This document shows, piece after piece, positions 7,526 to 14,519 of a stretch of DNA of 21,474 bases (position 1 is its first letter; every line of letters starts with the position of its first letter). This stretch comes from an uncultured beta proteobacterium. GTDB lineage: Bacteria; Pseudomonadota; Gammaproteobacteria; Burkholderiales; Rhodocyclaceae. Under the pieces are notes generated by a model. The model ran no database searches. It had not been told where the DNA came from and saw only the letters and a list, made by a program, of their open reading frames with translations. The stretch spans positions 1 to 21,474 of the forward strand of contig CAIZKA010000384.1 in the NCBI GenBank assembly GCA_903933395.1, given 5' to 3'. Both the position numbers and the translations under genes were made by a program.

Positions 7526-9163
7526 ATGCGACTCACCGAACTCAAACTCCCGCTCGATCACACCGCGGGCGACCTGCATGAGGCCATCCTGCGTCGCCTG
7601 GGGGTCACGGCGGACGAACTCGTCGGCTACACGATATTTCGCCGCAGCCACGACGCGCGCAAGCCCGCGGCCATCGTATTCATCTACACGCTGGATGTCG
7701 ATCTGAAAGACGAGGCCGCGGTGCTGAAGCGGCTGCGCGGAGATCGTTATGTCGGGCGGACCCCGGATACCGGCTACCGCTTTGTCACGCAGGTGCCACA
7801 GCCATCTTCCACGCTGCGCCCGGTTGTCATCGGCACCGGCCCCTGCGGCCTGTTCGCCGGACTGGTCCTGGCACAGATGGGTTTCCGCCCGCTGATTCTG
7901 GAGCGCGGCAAGGCCGTGCGCGAACGCACGCAGGACACCTGGGGCCTGTGGCGCAAGGGGCGGTTGAATCCCGAATCCAACGTGCAGTTCGGCGAAGGCG
8001 GCGCAGGCACCTTTTCCGACGGCAAACTCTACAGCCAGATCAAGGACCCGCAATTCCGCGGCCGCAAGGTGCTGACTGAATTCGTCAAGGCCGGCGCCCC
8101 GGCCGAAATCCTCTACGTCGCCAAGCCGCACATCGGCACCTTCAAGCTGGTGGGCATGGTGGAAACCATGCGCATCGAAATCGAGGCATTGGGCGGCGAA
8201 ATCCGCTTCGGCAGCCGGGTCGAGGACATCGACATCGACAACGGGCAAGTGCGCGGCCTGCGCCTGGCCGACGGCGAATTCATCGCCGCCACGCACGTTG
8301 TCCTGGCAGTCGGCCACAGCGCGCGCGACACCTTCGAAATGCTCCATGCCCGTGGCGTCCATGTCGAGGCCAAGCCGTTTTCGATCGGCGTGCGCATCGA
8401 ACACCCGCAGTCCCTGATCGACAGTGCCCGTTTCGGCCCCAACGCCGGCAATCCGCTGCTCGGTGCGGCGGATTACAAACTGGTGCATCACTGCAAGGAC
8501 GGACGCTCGGCCTACAGTTTCTGCATGTGCCCGGGCGGTACAGTGGTGGCGGCGACCTCGGAGCCAGGACGGGTGGTAACCAACGGCATGAGCCAGTATT
8601 CGCGCAACGAGCGCAACGCCAACAGCGCCATCGTGGTCGGCGTCACCCCGGCCGACTATCCGGGCAGTGACACCAATCCGCTGGCCGCGCCTTTGGCTGG
8701 AATTGCCTTCCAGCGCCACTGGGAAAGCCTGGCCTTCGAAGCGGGCGGTGGCGACTACAAGGCGCCCGCACAGCGCGTCGGCGATTTTCTCGCCGGGCGG
8801 GCGTCGATCGAACTCGGCGCCGTGCTACCGTCCTACACGCCGGGGGTGAAGATGACTGATCTCGCGCTGTGCCTGCCGGACTACGTCGTTGCCGCACTGC
8901 GCGAGTCGCTGCCGGCCTTCGGCCGCGATATTCCCGGTTTCGCCATGGACGATGCACTGCTGACGGGCGTGGAAACGCGCACCTCGTCGCCGATCCGCAT
9001 CACGCGCGATGACGGATTTCAGAGCCTCAACACGCGTGGCCTGTTCCCCGCCGGCGAGGGCGCCGGCTATGCCGGCGGCATCCTCTCGGCAGCGGTTGAC
9101 GGCATCAAGGTCGCCGAGGCCGTGGCGCTCGACCTGGTTGCGTCGGCCGGCCAGGCCTCATAG
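7526..9163 (+). CDS. FAD-dependent oxidoreductase (COG2509-like dehydrogenase)
   Basis: This 545-aa flavoprotein has an N-terminal domain of about 90 residues (MRLTELKLPLDH, then a DTGYRFV segment). The Rossmann FAD-binding motif VVIGTGPCGLFAGLVLAQMG (Gly103, Gly105, Gly108) ends in the acidic LILERG. Characteristic family segments follow: NVQFGEGGAGTFSDGKLYS, PFSIGVRIEHPQ, FCMCPGGTVVAA and the C-terminal FAD motif LFPAGEGAGYAGGI. Proteins of this group are annotated as uncharacterised FAD-dependent dehydrogenases; the substrate is unknown. FCMCPGG carries two closely spaced cysteines. ATG 7526 gives the usual family N-terminus. It converges tail to tail with the HupK-like gene, and the two stop regions overlap by 6 bp. 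Confidence 0.88.
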   Translation: MRLTELKLPLDHTAGDLHEAILRRLGVTADELVGYTIFRRSHDARKPAAIVFIYTLDVDLKDEAAVLKRLRGDRYVGRTPDTGYRFVTQVPQPSSTLRPVVIGTGPCGLFAGLVLAQMGFRPLILERGKAVRERTQDTWGLWRKGRLNPESNVQFGEGGAGTFSDGKLYSQIKDPQFRGRKVLTEFVKAGAPAEILYVAKPHIGTFKLVGMVETMRIEIEALGGEIRFGSRVEDIDIDNGQVRGLRLADGEFIAATHVVLAVGHSARDTFEMLHARGVHVEAKPFSIGVRIEHPQSLIDSARFGPNAGNPLLGAADYKLVHHCKDGRSAYSFCMCPGGTVVAATSEPGRVVTNGMSQYSRNERNANSAIVVGVTPADYPGSDTNPLAAPLAGIAFQRHWESLAFEAGGGDYKAPAQRVGDFLAGRASIELGAVLPSYTPGVKMTDLALCLPDYVVAALRESLPAFGRDIPGFAMDDALLTGVETRTSSPIRITRDDGFQSLNTRGLFPAGEGAGYAGGILSAAVDGIKVAEAVALDLVASAGQAS

Positions 9164-10126
9164 CCACTCCAGTTCCCAGCGCACGCAGGGGTCGAGCGCC
9201 GCAACGGCGCGCGCCGCAAAAGTTTCCACGGCCTGCCGCTCGCCCGCATCGTAACCGTTCAGCCAATCCGGCAGCGGGCCTTGCGGATGGAAGTTCCATT
9301 CGGTGGGCGCGACGATGAAATAGTCGGCAATGCGCCCGCCGTCGAGGACGATCTCGTGCATCAGCAGGCCGCGCGCCGTTTCGACCAGCGCACGGCCCCT
9401 TTGGCCGCCCGCCGGCACCGCGCTCGCCGTGCCGCCGGCGCCGACTCTCTCCATGCCTCCGGCCCACTCGCGCAGTTCCTCAAGGCGTGCAAGCCAGCGC
9501 GCGGCAAACGCCCCTGCCGCCGGCCCGGAAACGGCCTGCCGTCGCGCCAGGGCGCCGGTTTCAGCGGCCTGTCCCTGCCAGTGCGGCGTGCGGCAGAAAC
9601 CGGCGTCGAGCTGCGGCCAGTGGGCCAGCGAATCGCGCGCACTCAGCCCCGGCAGCAGAGTCCGCCGCGAAGCGGTGATGTCTTCCGCCTCATTCAGGCG
9701 TCGACACATCGCTTCGATGCGCGGATCCCCCAGCATGGTCAGGAGATCGCCGCGTCGACCGCCGGCGATGCACCCTGCGGCCGTTACAAACTCGGTTTGC
9801 AGTGGCGCTTTCCCCAATAGCGGCGGCAGGTCGAGCAACCAGCGCCAAAGGTGTTCGCGCATGACTTCCTGCCCGATCGCGGCGTCGAGATGCAACGGAC
9901 ACTCGACGCCGCGCGCAGCATCCAGGGCCAGCACCGCCGCCCGCCCCTGCGCCCGGCCGCACAGCGCAAACAACATGGGTAGCAGTCGGATGGCATCGTC
10001 CGCCGGACGGCCGCGCAACACCTGCGCCACGGCAGGACGATCGCTGGCAACCATGGCTTCGGCAAGCTTGCCGTTGGCAACGGCCAGCTTCAGCCTGACG
10101 CATCCGGCATCGATGCCCGCGCTCAC
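9158..10126 (-). CDS. HupK/HoxV-like hydrogenase large-subunit-related assembly protein
   Basis: This 322-aa protein resembles HupK/HoxV, accessory relatives of the NiFe hydrogenase large subunit that act in maturation. Shared marks are the N-terminal LLPMLFALCGRAQ segment (counterpart of the large subunit's first Cys motif but with one Cys), APTEWNFHPQGPL (counterpart of the large subunit's TxWN region), and the C-terminal DPCVRWELEWL, where the first Cys of DPCxxC is kept and the second is lost. It therefore should not hold a NiFe centre. The start is GTG 10126, set by GGGGGGAGGG 7 nt upstream, which belongs to the neighbouring palindromic element; the open frame continues farther back through that repeat but looks non-coding there. 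The HupT-like kinase gene lies 184 nt upstream. No hydrogenase structural gene is in view. Confidence 0.72.
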   Translation of the reverse strand: MSAGIDAGCVRLKLAVANGKLAEAMVASDRPAVAQVLRGRPADDAIRLLPMLFALCGRAQGRAAVLALDAARGVECPLHLDAAIGQEVMREHLWRWLLDLPPLLGKAPLQTEFVTAAGCIAGGRRGDLLTMLGDPRIEAMCRRLNEAEDITASRRTLLPGLSARDSLAHWPQLDAGFCRTPHWQGQAAETGALARRQAVSGPAAGAFAARWLARLEELREWAGGMERVGAGGTASAVPAGGQRGRALVETARGLLMHEIVLDGGRIADYFIVAPTEWNFHPQGPLPDWLNGYDAGERQAVETFAARAVAALDPCVRWELEWL

Positions 10127-10133
10127 TGGACTA

Positions 10134-10263
10134 CCCTCCCCCCAGCCCCGACCCCACGGCCGGCCCTGCATGGCCGGCCGGCTGCGGCAGCGCGGAGCAG
10201 TGCTCCGCGAAACCCTGCCTTCGCCCCTAGGCAGGGGGTGACGATGGTTCGCCGCTTCGCGGC
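10134..10263. repeat. Palindromic intergenic element, copy 3
   Basis: This dense cluster of inverted repeats fills most of the gap between the HupT-like and HupK-like genes. CGGCCGGCC/GGCCGGCCG is at 10157-10165 and 10172-10180. GCGGAGCA/TGCTCCGC is at 10192-10199 and 10201-10208. CCCTGCC/GGCAGGG is at 10213-10219 and 10230-10236. GCCGCTTCGCGGC is at 10251-10263, identical to 1923-1935. The G-rich minus-strand end (10134-10143) forms the ribosome site of the HupK-like gene. Confidence 0.6.
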
Positions 10264-10310
10264 TCCATAGGCTGGCTGCGCCCCCCTTGGGACGGCCCGG
10301 CGGGGAGCGC

Positions 10311-11723
10311 TCATTCCTGTGCCAGAGGCAGCCTGAGCGTGAATAGTGCCCCGCCCTTGGGGTGGTTGCCCGCCGCAAGCCTGCCGCCATGACGTTCGAC
10401 GATGCCGTAACTGATCGCCAGCCCCAATCCCGTTCCCCGGCCCACAGGTTTGGTGGTGAAGAACGGGTCGAACAGCTTGTCGAGATTCCCCGCAGGAATG
10501 CCGGGACCGCTGTCACGGAACTCGACGACGGCGTCCCGCTCCTCGACGCGGCCGGAAATCTCCAGTCGCCTCTCGCGGGAATTTTCGGTGGCGTCTGCCG
10601 CGTTCTGTACCAGGTTCATGACCACCTGCTGCAACTGGCCGGCCGAACCGAGGACAGTCAGCACAGCAGGGAGTTCAAGCTTCACCTCGAACTGATTGGC
10701 CGAGGCCTTGCATACCCACTGCACGGCACGTTCGATGACTTCAACCAGGTCGAAGGCGCGCCGCTCGTCGCGGTCCGTTGCCGAGAAGCGCTTGAGCGCA
10801 TCGACGATGTCGCGGGTGCGCTCCGCGCCTTCGACGGTGCCATCGATCAGGGAGGGCAGGTCGTCCAGCAGTCGATCGATGCGCAGTTCGCGACGCAGGG
10901 CTTCGCGTTCGGCCAGGGGCATGTCGCCATGAACCGCGGCAAGGTAAGTCCCCAGCCGCTCGGCATAGCGTTTCATCGCCAGGGTATTGCCGTAAACGAA
11001 ACTGATGGGATTGTTCAGCTCGTGTGCGACACCGGCGACAAGGCGGCCCAGCGACGCCATCTTTTCGGAATGGACCAGCTGCTGCTGGGTATTCTTGAGG
11101 TCCTCATGGGCGCGGCGCAGCGCCTGGTAGGCGCGGCGCAGTTCGCCCACCGGGCGGCCGGTGATGACGAGACCGAGCATCTTGCCGACGCCGTTGTAAC
11201 GCGGGGTGCAATTGAGCGACACCGGAATGGCGCTGCCGTTGGCCGCCTTGAGCTGCATTTCGAAGTCTTCCACCGGTTCGCCCGACTGCTCGGCGAACAG
11301 ACGCCCGGCATGCTGACGCGATTCCTCGTCGGCAAACAGATCGAAAATCATGCGCCCGTGCATGGCCGCCGCGTCTACGCCCAGCAGCGAGGCCAGCGCC
11401 TCATTGACGCTCTCGATGACACCGGCGCGGTTGCAGACGATCAGCAGGTCCGACATCGAGGTCAGCACGGAAGAGATGAACTGCTGCGTATCCTCCAGCG
11501 TCGCGTTTTTCTCTTCCAGCGCCACCTCGTACTGAAGCAGATCGTTATAGACCTCATCCATCTTGCGGATGACGTCGAGCCAGATGCCGTCCTCGGCCGT
11601 GGCGCCGGCCGCGGCGGCAAGCATCTCGACGGTCAGGGCCGAACGCGGCTCGTCAGGCTTGACCCCGTCAGGCGTGGCAGAACCGGATCCGGATTTTTCG
11701 CCCATCAGCGCAATGTATCCCAT
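10311..11723 (-). CDS. HupT/HoxJ-like PAS sensor histidine kinase
   Basis: This 470-aa soluble kinase is of the NtrB/HupT class. The N-terminal WLDVIRKMDEVYNDLLQYEV and EEKNATLEDTQQFI coiled region and the PAS domain (about 80-195) resemble HupT/HoxJ, kinases of H2-responsive control that act with HupR/HoxA and a sensory hydrogenase. The H-box is KMASLGRLVAGVAHELNNPI with His234, followed by SFVYGN. The HATPase has N-box NLVQNAADAT (370-379), G1 RDSGPGIP and G2 GRGTGLGLAISYGIVERHGG, all intact. No partner regulator or sensor hydrogenase is in the window. Start choice is open: ATG 11723 or ATG 11705 (MGEKSGSG). It lies 47 nt after the degenerate GGDEF-EAL gene and is likely in the same operon. 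The general kinase call is certain; the HupT assignment is by motif resemblance. Confidence 0.82.
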   Translation of the reverse strand: MGYIALMGEKSGSGSATPDGVKPDEPRSALTVEMLAAAAGATAEDGIWLDVIRKMDEVYNDLLQYEVALEEKNATLEDTQQFISSVLTSMSDLLIVCNRAGVIESVNEALASLLGVDAAAMHGRMIFDLFADEESRQHAGRLFAEQSGEPVEDFEMQLKAANGSAIPVSLNCTPRYNGVGKMLGLVITGRPVGELRRAYQALRRAHEDLKNTQQQLVHSEKMASLGRLVAGVAHELNNPISFVYGNTLAMKRYAERLGTYLAAVHGDMPLAEREALRRELRIDRLLDDLPSLIDGTVEGAERTRDIVDALKRFSATDRDERRAFDLVEVIERAVQWVCKASANQFEVKLELPAVLTVLGSAGQLQQVVMNLVQNAADATENSRERRLEISGRVEERDAVVEFRDSGPGIPAGNLDKLFDPFFTTKPVGRGTGLGLAISYGIVERHGGRLAAGNHPKGGALFTLRLPLAQE

Positions 11724-11754
11724 CCTGCCGGAGTCACTGGAACCATCCTGCCGG
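11720..11754. repeat. 12-bp direct repeat at the HupT-like start
   Basis: CCATCCTGCCGG occurs at 11720-11731 and again at 11743-11754, a 23-bp period (about two helical turns). The first copy includes the ATG at 11723 on the minus strand. It may be an operator or a chance duplication. Confidence 0.4.
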
Positions 11755-11770
11755 CGCTATCCGCCCGGGT

Positions 11771-13081
11771 TCAGTTCTCGTTGAATCCGAAACGCTCGAC
11801 GAACGCCGCAGGCGCGAGCGCCGGGCCCTTGTAATCGGCTTGCATGAAATCGCAACCCATCTCCTTGAGCCGGGCGGCCGCCTCATCGTCGGCGACACCA
11901 ACGGCCACGACAGCTAGACGCAAGTGGTGGGCGAGATCGATGATCGACTGCAGGATATGCTCCGACTTCGGGCCGCCGGTCAGGTCGCTTGCAGCCGATA
12001 CATCGATCTTGATCTCCTGGAACGGCATCGTGGCAAGCCAGAACAGCGAAGAAAACGCCATGCCCGGATCATCGATGGAAAGTTTCACGCCGAGCTCCTT
12101 CAGGCGACCGAGAGTATCCCTCGTCACGGCCTCCGCACCCAGCACCGCGGTCTCTCCGATCTCCAGGATCAGCGTGCCCGGTCGCCTGCTCCAGGTACCA
12201 AGCGCACGCTCGACCACGTCGAGGAGTTCGGCGTGCCGCAGCACGCGTGCCGGCAACTTGACCCCGACCCGCAGGTCCAACCCTGCGCTGTAGCGGAATT
12301 CCGAAATGTTGCGCAGCGCACGGTTGAGTATTGACGAGAGCAGCTGGATGACCACGTCCGCCGACTCCGCTGCGGCGAATGCGTGCTCGGCGGGAATCAG
12401 GCCCAGTGCCGGATCGCGCCAGCGCAGCAACCCTTCCGCGCCCATGACCTGGCCCAGGCGCAGATCGTACTGCGGCTGAAATACCAGGTTGATCTCATCG
12501 TCGGCAACAGCCGTGCGCAATCGGTTCTCATAAAGGAGTCGCGAAGCCGCCAGGCTGTGGCTGTCGGATCCATAGCCGGCAATGCTGCCGTCCAGGCCGC
12601 GGGCGAGGGCGCAAGCGCTCTTGGCCCGTTGTAACAAGGCTTCAGGCTGATCACCGTGGGCCGGAAACATGGCGATCCCGATCGAGGGGCTGGCATAAAT
12701 CTCGTCATCGCCGATCCAGAAAGGCGTGTTCAGCACGCGCAAGGATTTTTTTGCCGCCAGCAGCGCGACGTCAGGACCGTCGACGACGGACAGGACGCAG
12801 GCAAAATCGTCCCGCCCCATGTCGCCGACAAGATCGCCCGGACGGAGCACATCGGTGCGCAGCAGCGAGGCCACACGGGCACGCACCGAATCGCCGACCT
12901 GGTAACCCCATACGGCATCGATGCGGCTGATCACGCCGCATTCGATGAGCAGGACGGCCAGGTTTCCGCCATCGGCCCGCCGTCCCTCGACCTGGGCACG
13001 CAGCGCCTCCAGAAACGGGATTGCGTCGAGCGCGGCGGCGTCATCAGCCGTGGCCGCCGCGGCGGAATCCGTGCCGCTCAA
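11771..13081 (-). CDS. Degenerate GGDEF-EAL protein (probably inactive)
   Basis: This 436-aa soluble protein has a GGDEF-like domain (about 20-175) and an EAL-like domain (about 180-430). Both active sites are altered. The GGDEF signature reads GRDDF (89-93). The EAL signature reads EGL (216-218). The VNLS-like segment reads VGVKLPARV, losing the Asn. ELTE becomes EIGE, DDFGTGYSSL becomes DDPGMAFSSL, and AEGVE becomes AVGVA, losing a catalytic Glu. Some ligands remain (E216, E307, D337, D338, K358). Such proteins usually act as c-di-GMP receptors or protein-binding modules; enzymatic activity is unlikely. The TTG start at 13081 overlaps the upstream stop as TTGA, with GAGAG 8 nt before it. 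It sits between the degenerate HD-GYP gene and the HupT-like kinase gene. Confidence 0.9.
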   Translation of the reverse strand: MSGTDSAAAATADDAAALDAIPFLEALRAQVEGRRADGGNLAVLLIECGVISRIDAVWGYQVGDSVRARVASLLRTDVLRPGDLVGDMGRDDFACVLSVVDGPDVALLAAKKSLRVLNTPFWIGDDEIYASPSIGIAMFPAHGDQPEALLQRAKSACALARGLDGSIAGYGSDSHSLAASRLLYENRLRTAVADDEINLVFQPQYDLRLGQVMGAEGLLRWRDPALGLIPAEHAFAAAESADVVIQLLSSILNRALRNISEFRYSAGLDLRVGVKLPARVLRHAELLDVVERALGTWSRRPGTLILEIGETAVLGAEAVTRDTLGRLKELGVKLSIDDPGMAFSSLFWLATMPFQEIKIDVSAASDLTGGPKSEHILQSIIDLAHHLRLAVVAVGVADDEAAARLKEMGCDFMQADYKGPALAPAAFVERFGFNEN

Positions 13082-14274
13082 AGGAACAGCTCTCGCGGAT
13101 CGATCTGGATCGAGCCGTACTCCAGGGAGCGCTGGATCCGGTAGGGTTCGTCGGGTCTGACCTTGGGCTCCTTCATCAGGTCAAGCATCTTGTAGGGCCG
13201 CAACGGATTGCCGTTCATGTCCTTGACGACCATGATGCGCGGCTGCATGCGACGCACCATATTCTGTGCGATGACGATGGCGACTTCTCCGCTGTTCAAC
13301 TCGACCACGCTGCCGACGGGGAAAACCCCGACACACTGGATGAACTGTTCGACCAGTGCAGCGTGAAACTGTATCCCGCGCTGCTTGTAGATAATGCTCA
13401 GCGCATTAGCCGGCGAGAGACCCTCACCGAGCGGCTTCGGCGCAGTCAGCGTATCGAAGGTATCCACGATTCCGGCAATCAGGCCGAGAAAGGCTATTGC
13501 ATCTCCGCGCAAGCCGCGCGGATAGCCGGAGCCGTCGAAACGTTCATGGTGCAGGGACGCCAGGCCGGGGAGTTCCGGAGGAAGCCCTGGAGTATCGCTG
13601 AGAATCCGGACAGAATGGTTTATGTGCGTCCGGAAAATCTCGGCTTCCGCCTCGTTGGCCGGCCCGCGCACGGCAAGCTCGGGCGGAAGTTTGAGCTTGC
13701 CGACGTCCTGGAGCAGTCCCAGCATGCCCAGGATTTCCAAACGATCCTGAGGCAGCTGGAGAAAGCGCCCGAAAATGGTCATCATGACCGAAACCTCGGC
13801 GGCCCGGCTCAGCGTCGTGCCGCTCTTCTCCTGCAGCCTGATCAGCAGGGCCATCGCATCCGGATTGCGCACGACGCTCGCAGTAATTTGCGTGACCGCC
13901 TCATGCGACCGGGCGCTGTCGAGTGCGTTTCCGACCTCCACGACCCGCGAAATCTCTTCCAGGATCACGGTCGTGTTCGTGTAGGCCTTCCGGGCTACCG
14001 GCAATTCGCCTTCAACACTTGCCACATCCTTGTACACGGTCGTGCCGCGTATTTTCGCCACGTCTTCCGGGGTGACCTTGGCAACTTCCTGAATGACCGT
14101 TTTCTCAGGATCGACGAAGACGTGCTTGCAGTACTTTCGAAGAGTCTCGAGTTGCTTGTCCTTTTGCAGCACAAAGCCCTGAAAGGCAAAAGGGGTTTCT
14201 GTCCATGGTCTGTCGAGCTTGGCGACGAACATCCCGAAAGTCAGTTGCTCGACAGGAATTTCACGGAGTTCCAT
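13078..14274 (-). CDS. DUF3391/HD-GYP protein with missing metal ligands
   Basis: This 398-aa protein has an N-terminal DUF3391 domain (about 1-125; MELREIPVEQLTFGMFVAKL) and an HD-GYP domain (about 130-320). HD-GYP enzymes degrade c-di-GMP using a metal centre. Here the HD pair reads QDVGK, with Q189 where His is expected (codon CAG), and the earlier metal His position appears to be R157 (TTLSRAAEV). The GYP part is intact: HHERFDGSGYP at 242-252. Histidines at 217 and 220 and the VDTFD segment remain. Hydrolysis is therefore doubtful and a receptor role is likely. ATG 14274 gives the normal DUF3391 N-terminus; the frame extends upstream to TTG 14319. It is the first gene of the minus-strand operon and diverges from the large GGDEF-EAL gene. 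Confidence 0.9.
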   Translation of the reverse strand: MELREIPVEQLTFGMFVAKLDRPWTETPFAFQGFVLQKDKQLETLRKYCKHVFVDPEKTVIQEVAKVTPEDVAKIRGTTVYKDVASVEGELPVARKAYTNTTVILEEISRVVEVGNALDSARSHEAVTQITASVVRNPDAMALLIRLQEKSGTTLSRAAEVSVMMTIFGRFLQLPQDRLEILGMLGLLQDVGKLKLPPELAVRGPANEAEAEIFRTHINHSVRILSDTPGLPPELPGLASLHHERFDGSGYPRGLRGDAIAFLGLIAGIVDTFDTLTAPKPLGEGLSPANALSIIYKQRGIQFHAALVEQFIQCVGVFPVGSVVELNSGEVAIVIAQNMVRRMQPRIMVVKDMNGNPLRPYKMLDLMKEPKVRPDEPYRIQRSLEYGSIQIDPRELFL

Positions 14275-14519
14275 GCGGATACGTGGATTAGTTGCTAAGG
14301 GGTCAAATTCTCGCGTCAACGCGCCAAAACCGCAAGTACGGCCGGACTGCCGAGGCTGCCCCGGTCAGTTGCCCGCAGCGTGGAAGCTTACTCCGAATCG
14401 ATCCCGAGTAGACGCAAACAGCCAACGCAGGAGCAGACGGCAAAGGTGGCGCAGGCTGGCCCCACCTATTCCGGCGGACGGGATACACTTGGCCCGCCGA
14501 TTTACAGATCCAGGGTTCC

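Noticed and set aside
9158..10126. True NiFe hydrogenase large subunit
   Set aside because: Too short at 322 aa and missing the second Cys of both CxxC pairs, so it cannot carry the NiFe centre.
10127..10516. N-terminal extension of the HupK-like gene to 10516
   Set aside because: The frame is open, but it crosses the palindromic repeat and the end of the HupT-like gene, the translation is low-complexity, and a strong Shine-Dalgarno sets GTG 10126 as the start.
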